Positions 60,553-64,000 of a stretch of 64,000 nt of DNA are shown one piece after another. A program made the position numbers and the translations under genes. The stretch comes from Lachnospiraceae bacterium (lineage in GTDB: Bacteria; Bacillota; Clostridia; Lachnospirales; Lachnospiraceae): the NCBI GenBank assembly GCA_017619635.1, contig JAFZRZ010000032.1, forward strand, positions 20,903-84,902, read 5' to 3'. Under the pieces are notes generated by a model. That model was not told where the DNA came from and searched no databases. It saw only the letters and a list, made by a program, of their open reading frames with translations. Every line of letters starts with the position of its first letter. The first letter of the stretch is position 1.

Positions 60553-61635
60553 ATGGCTATTACAGCAGCAATGGTTAAAGAACTGCGTGAGATGTCAGGC
60601 GCAGGCATGATGGATTGTAAGAAAGCACTTTCAGAGTGTGATGGAAATATGGAAGAAGCTCTTGAGTTCCTTAAAAAGAGCGGAGCAGCAAAGGCTGTTA
60701 AGAAAGCAAGCCGTATCGCAGCAGAGGGTATCTGCCGTACAGCTGTTACAGATGGCAAGGCAGCAGTAGTTGAGGTCAACTCAGAGACTGACTTCGTTGC
60801 AAAGAACGAGACATTCCAGGCATTTGTTGAGACAGTTGCAAAGCAGGCTCTTGACAGTGCTTCAGCTGATGTTGATGATGCATTCATGGCAGAGACATGG
60901 AAGGACGATGCTTCAAAGACTGTTAACGATGCTTTGGTTGAGAAGATCGCAACTATCGGTGAGAAGTTAAGCATCAGAAGATTCAAGAAGGTGGAAGCAC
61001 CTATCGTTATTGATTACATTCACGGCGGCGGACGTATCGGTGTTATCCTCGGTGCAGAGGGAACAAAGTCTGATGCAGTAGTTGAGGCTCTTAAGAACAT
61101 CGCTATGCAGGTTGCAGCTATGAATCCTCAGTATGTGAGCAGAGATGACATCTCAGCAGATGAGATGGCTAAGCTTAAAGAGATCACTATCGACAGTGCT
61201 CTTAACGATCCTGCTTCACTTCCCAAGCCTATTCTTCAGAAGCTCCTTGACAGAGCTGTTAACGAGAAGCTTTGGAGTGATGAAGACCTTGCTGCATATG
61301 AGAAGGAAAAGAGCAACAAATTCCTCTTCAACTTCCTTTCAGATGCTGCTAAGACAACACTTGCCGGACTTGCTATGGAAGGTAAGGCTGACTACGTTAA
61401 CGATAAGATCTTCAGCGGTCTTGTAGATGGTCGTATCTCTAAGCAGGTTAAGGAGATCAGCCTTCTTGATCAGGTTTACGTTAAGGCTGAAGACGGAAAG
61501 CAGACAGTTGCAGCATACCTTAAGAGTGTTGCGGCAGACTTAAAGATCGCCAGCTTTGTTCGTTTCGAAACAGGTGAAGGCCTTGAGAAAAAGAACGAAG
61601 ACTTCGCAGCAGAAGTTGCAGCTCAGCTCGGCTAA
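60553..61635 (+). CDS. tsf: Translation elongation factor Ts
   Basis: GDP/GTP exchange factor for EF-Tu. N-terminal UBA-like domain (MVKELREMSGAGMMDCKKAL) and ETDFVAKN core motif are diagnostic. At 360 residues it is longer than the common 280-310; the extra stretch is near residues 210-270, rich in Leu/Ala/Lys helices (PKPILQKLLDRAVNEKLWSD...). GGAGG upstream of the ATG. Terminator follows; pyrH, which commonly comes next, is absent. Confidence 0.96.
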   Translation: MAITAAMVKELREMSGAGMMDCKKALSECDGNMEEALEFLKKSGAAKAVKKASRIAAEGICRTAVTDGKAAVVEVNSETDFVAKNETFQAFVETVAKQALDSASADVDDAFMAETWKDDASKTVNDALVEKIATIGEKLSIRRFKKVEAPIVIDYIHGGGRIGVILGAEGTKSDAVVEALKNIAMQVAAMNPQYVSRDDISADEMAKLKEITIDSALNDPASLPKPILQKLLDRAVNEKLWSDEDLAAYEKEKSNKFLFNFLSDAAKTTLAGLAMEGKADYVNDKIFSGLVDGRISKQVKEISLLDQVYVKAEDGKQTVAAYLKSVAADLKIASFVRFETGEGLEKKNEDFAAEVAAQLG

Positions 61636-61649
61636 TAAAAAGTTATCAG

Positions 61650-61684
61650 ACCCCGGATATCGTAAGGTGTCCGGGGTATTTTTA
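61650..61684 (+). terminator. Rho-independent terminator after tsf
   Basis: ACCCCGGA (61650-61657) pairs with TCCGGGGT (61670-61677), extended by a G-U and an A-U pair, followed by ATTTTTAT. Confidence 0.88.
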
Positions 61685-61710
61685 TGCCCTCAAAAGTTGT
61701 CGAAAAATAA

Positions 61711-61739
61711 TGACAATTGTCTATAATTTGTGGTATAAT
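61711..61739 (+). promoter_or_regulatory. Predicted promoter for the chemoreceptor fusion (extended -10)
   Basis: TGGTATAAT (61731-61739) is an extended -10 element, with a weak -35 TGACAA (61711-61716) 17 bases upstream. A second TATAAT lies at 61722-61727. No SigD-like element was seen. Confidence 0.55.
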
Positions 61740-61762
61740 TTATGCATTGGAGGATATGAATT

Positions 61763-63814
61763 ATGACAGCTTTTTTGATAATTGTCGCTTTGATCGAACT
61801 GGGAGTGATCATAGCCGGAATAGTGACCTATCTGGCTAATAAAAAACATCAGCAGATGATGGTAGATAACGCTCAGTTGATAGTAAAGGGTAAACTGAAC
61901 ATTGATGACATACCTGTTTCCGGAAACAAGACCAGTTACGACATCGTATCAAGCGGTCTCAATTCCATAAAGACAAATCTTCTCACATTTGTGGAATCCA
62001 CAAAGAGAAACTTCGTCGTTGTTTCAGATGCGGTTGATATGCTCAATTCGAGCATGAAGACCAATACGGTCGGAAACGATCAGATAGCTCAAAATACGAT
62101 GAAGGTAGGAGAGAAAACCGCCAAACAGCTTGAGATGGTACAGGACAACATGTCAGTCATCCAGTCGAATTCAGCCCAGCTTGAAGAGATAAGCGGTTTC
62201 ATGAACGGTATAAACCAGATGCTGGAAGAAACTGCCAGAGCCAGCGAAGGAGGCATAGACAATCTGGAAGGTTATGCCAGAGATATGGATACGGTCTCTG
62301 CTGATCTTAACGGCATTAATGATTCACTCAACCAGTTTAACGAGCAGATTAAGAAGGTTTATGAGGTCGGTGATTTCATCGTAGGCATATCCACACAGTT
62401 AAAGCTTCTTTCTTTTAATGCATCCATAGAAGCAGCGAGAGCAGGTCAGGCTGGCAGAGGGTTTGCGGTTGTCGCTGATGAGATGACCAGCATGTCAGAG
62501 CAGACCAAGGAAGGTATGGACAGGATAAGCTCCATCCTTTCAGAGATAATGGAGAGCAGTGGCAGCGTCACAGACAGCATAGTAAAGTGTACAAATACAT
62601 ATAATAACAGTAAGGATGCGTTTGGAGAGATAAACAGATCTTTCAGGGCCATAAATGTTCAGTCGAATGAGATACAAAAAAAGATATCCGAGATAAACGA
62701 CATGTTCAAGGTCATGGAGAACAACTCCGATCATTCAAAGGATATAGCGGAGCAGTTGTATGACACCTCACGTGATATCAATGATATGACCACGGAGATC
62801 GCAGGAATATCTCAGGAGGTAGCAGCTGAAGCTACTCAGATAGGAAGCAACAGTGAAGCGCTCAATGATATGATCGACGGTATACAGAGACTGCTTTTAA
62901 GATTCGATACAGGCGTGCTTCCTGTAAAGGATCGTCCGAATAAGATAGTAAGGATCGCGATCCTTAGCATGCATGACAATGATTTCTGGTTCGGAGTAAA
63001 GCGTGGTGCGGATTATGCATCCAGAGAGCTTACAAAGATAAAGGCTGAAGTAAGATATATCCCTCTTCTTGCAAACAGGGTACAGTCATTTGATGACATG
63101 GTCATCGGAGTTTTCAATAATCTCATAGATGAGAAGTTTGATGCAATCATATATCCCGGTTTCTTAGGCGGTATAGAGGCTGTGCTTTCAAAAGCCAAGA
63201 GCTCCGGTGTGAAGCTAATGACATATAACTGTGATTACAGCAATCCAAACTTAAGACTTGCATGTGTTAAGTCGGATTCTATAGCACAGGGTGAGATGGC
63301 AGCCAAGGCGGCAGCAAATCTTATGGATAAGAGCGGTAATGTTGCAGTCTTAATGGGTAATCCGGATGTTATCGGAAACGTTGAGAGAAAACAGGGATTT
63401 GCCAAAGAGATCAGCAAATATAAGGCGATGAAGGTCGCTGCAGAGGTTGTCGTGGCAGATGACGGTGATGATGTTTATAAGAAGACTCTTGAGCTGTTAA
63501 ACAAGAACGGAAATCTTGATATCATCTTCCTTACAAACGGATTCCCTGAGGATGCGGCAAGAGCTGTTGTTGATGCTAAGCGTGCAGGTAAGACAAAACT
63601 TATAGGATTTGACTTGAATCCCAACCTGTTCCCTTATATAAAGAACGGAGCTATAGGAACCATCATAAGTCAGGATGCATTTGGACAGGGACATGATCCG
63701 ATCGTTCTGATGTATAATCATTTGGTTGCAGGCAAGCCATTCCCGTCACAGATAATCTCCTGCAGACAGTCTGTGGCTGATGCAACAAATATCGATGACC
63801 TTATCGAAGGATAG
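61763..63814 (+). CDS. Methyl-accepting chemotaxis protein fused to a sugar-binding (LacI/RbsB-type) domain
   Basis: 683 residues. One N-terminal membrane helix (about 3-25), a short charged linker, a long chemoreceptor coiled coil with the tip motif LLSFNASIEAARAGQAGRGF and FAVVADEM (about 213-243), then from about residue 395 a Peripla_BP_4-like domain. The last part carries family features such as FDLNPNLFPYIKNGAIGT and a Gln-Asp turn near ISQDAFGQGHDP. There is no second membrane helix or signal peptide between them, so both parts should lie on the same, cytoplasmic side. GGAGG at 61750-61754 is upstream. May be an intracellular sugar sensor for the CheA/W system. Confidence 0.88.
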   Translation: MTAFLIIVALIELGVIIAGIVTYLANKKHQQMMVDNAQLIVKGKLNIDDIPVSGNKTSYDIVSSGLNSIKTNLLTFVESTKRNFVVVSDAVDMLNSSMKTNTVGNDQIAQNTMKVGEKTAKQLEMVQDNMSVIQSNSAQLEEISGFMNGINQMLEETARASEGGIDNLEGYARDMDTVSADLNGINDSLNQFNEQIKKVYEVGDFIVGISTQLKLLSFNASIEAARAGQAGRGFAVVADEMTSMSEQTKEGMDRISSILSEIMESSGSVTDSIVKCTNTYNNSKDAFGEINRSFRAINVQSNEIQKKISEINDMFKVMENNSDHSKDIAEQLYDTSRDINDMTTEIAGISQEVAAEATQIGSNSEALNDMIDGIQRLLLRFDTGVLPVKDRPNKIVRIAILSMHDNDFWFGVKRGADYASRELTKIKAEVRYIPLLANRVQSFDDMVIGVFNNLIDEKFDAIIYPGFLGGIEAVLSKAKSSGVKLMTYNCDYSNPNLRLACVKSDSIAQGEMAAKAAANLMDKSGNVAVLMGNPDVIGNVERKQGFAKEISKYKAMKVAAEVVVADDGDDVYKKTLELLNKNGNLDIIFLTNGFPEDAARAVVDAKRAGKTKLIGFDLNPNLFPYIKNGAIGTIISQDAFGQGHDPIVLMYNHLVAGKPFPSQIISCRQSVADATNIDDLIEG

Positions 63815-63820
63815 GAAAGT

Positions 63821-63855
63821 ACAAAAGAGAGGAGTCTTTGGCTTCTCTCTTTTGT
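63821..63855 (+). terminator. Rho-independent terminator after the chemoreceptor
   Basis: ACAAAAGAGAG (63821-63831) pairs with CTCTCTTTTGT (63845-63855), with T residues inside and just after the 3' arm. Confidence 0.8.
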
Positions 63856-63862
63856 TATCTAA

Positions 63863-64000
63863 GTGCGCCTAGCGGCGCACGTTTCTAACGGGTTAAAGTC
63901 CCGAATCCGCCCGGTAGTGGGAAGGATATAGCCGAAGGCAAGGGTGTCAGTCGTGAGGCGGAATCTGAAGGAAGCTGGATGTGGGGAACAAACTAACCCA
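63863..64000 (+). mobile_element. Group II intron, 5' end (truncated by window)
   Basis: Begins GTGCG, the bacterial group II intron 5' consensus, in GTGCGCC-TAGC-GGCGCAC (63863-63880), a perfect hairpin at the intron start. The following GGGTTAAAGTCCCG and the later CTGAAGGAAGCTGGATG are typical of domain I of Clostridia group II introns. It lies 7 bases after a terminator stem, the kind of target site used by group IIC introns; the subclass is not settled. The reverse transcriptase would be beyond the window. Confidence 0.82.

Overview
The window reads as a motile, Gram-positive Clostridia chromosome, most likely a Lachnospiraceae relative (Butyrivibrio-like is a guess from gene content and moderate A+T richness, not from any search). 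Pointers are CodY, FliY, CheC/CheD, a Bacillus-like fla/che operon and a Gram-positive type IV pilus cluster. Nearly all genes are on the + strand; only a two-gene chemotaxis unit (58156-59413) is reversed.

Region 1 (1-18991) is a type IV pilus locus: the end of a PilB ATPase, PilC, a small major-type pilin, prepilin peptidase PilD, a PilM-PilN fusion, a PilO-like protein, four minor pilins or pseudopilins (two of them very large) and a 1766-residue secreted protein. The minor pilins plus the giant protein look like a tip or adhesin complex. Several spacers hold perfect or near-perfect stem-loops without U-tracts, likely RNA processing or stability elements. A strong terminator closes the locus at 19015-19047.

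Region 2 (19051-22760) has a small helix-turn-helix/coiled-coil protein, topA and codY, each with a promoter and terminator. A candidate CodY box lies just upstream of the codY promoter.

Region 3 (22868-58138) is one long fla/che operon: flgB-flgC-fliE-F-G-H-I-J, a MotE/YlxF-like protein, fliK, flgD, a TIGR02530-type protein, flgE, flbD, motA, motB, fliL, fliM, fliY, cheY, fliO-P-Q-R, flhB-A-F-G, a PilZ protein, cheB-A-W-C-D, a small membrane protein, sigD, fapA and three uncharacterised genes. It encodes the basal body, hook, export gate, stator, switch and chemotaxis core. Flagellin, hook-associated proteins and CheR are not in the window. It ends in a bidirectional terminator shared with the convergent CheX-like/CheY pair.

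Region 4 (59539-64000) has rpsB-tsf with a structured leader RNA, then a chemoreceptor-like protein whose cytoplasmic signalling domain is followed by a periplasmic-binding-protein-type sugar domain, then a terminator and, immediately after it, the 5' end of a group II intron that runs off the window. The order topA...codY-flgB...sigD...rpsB-tsf matches the Bacillus subtilis layout, with some genes (for example clpQY and pyrH) missing from the junctions.

The most interesting items are the giant pilus-associated protein and its minor pilins, the chemoreceptor/sugar-binding fusion, the repeat-containing CheX-like protein with its own CheY, the MltG-like protein without a catalytic domain, and the rpsB leader RNA.
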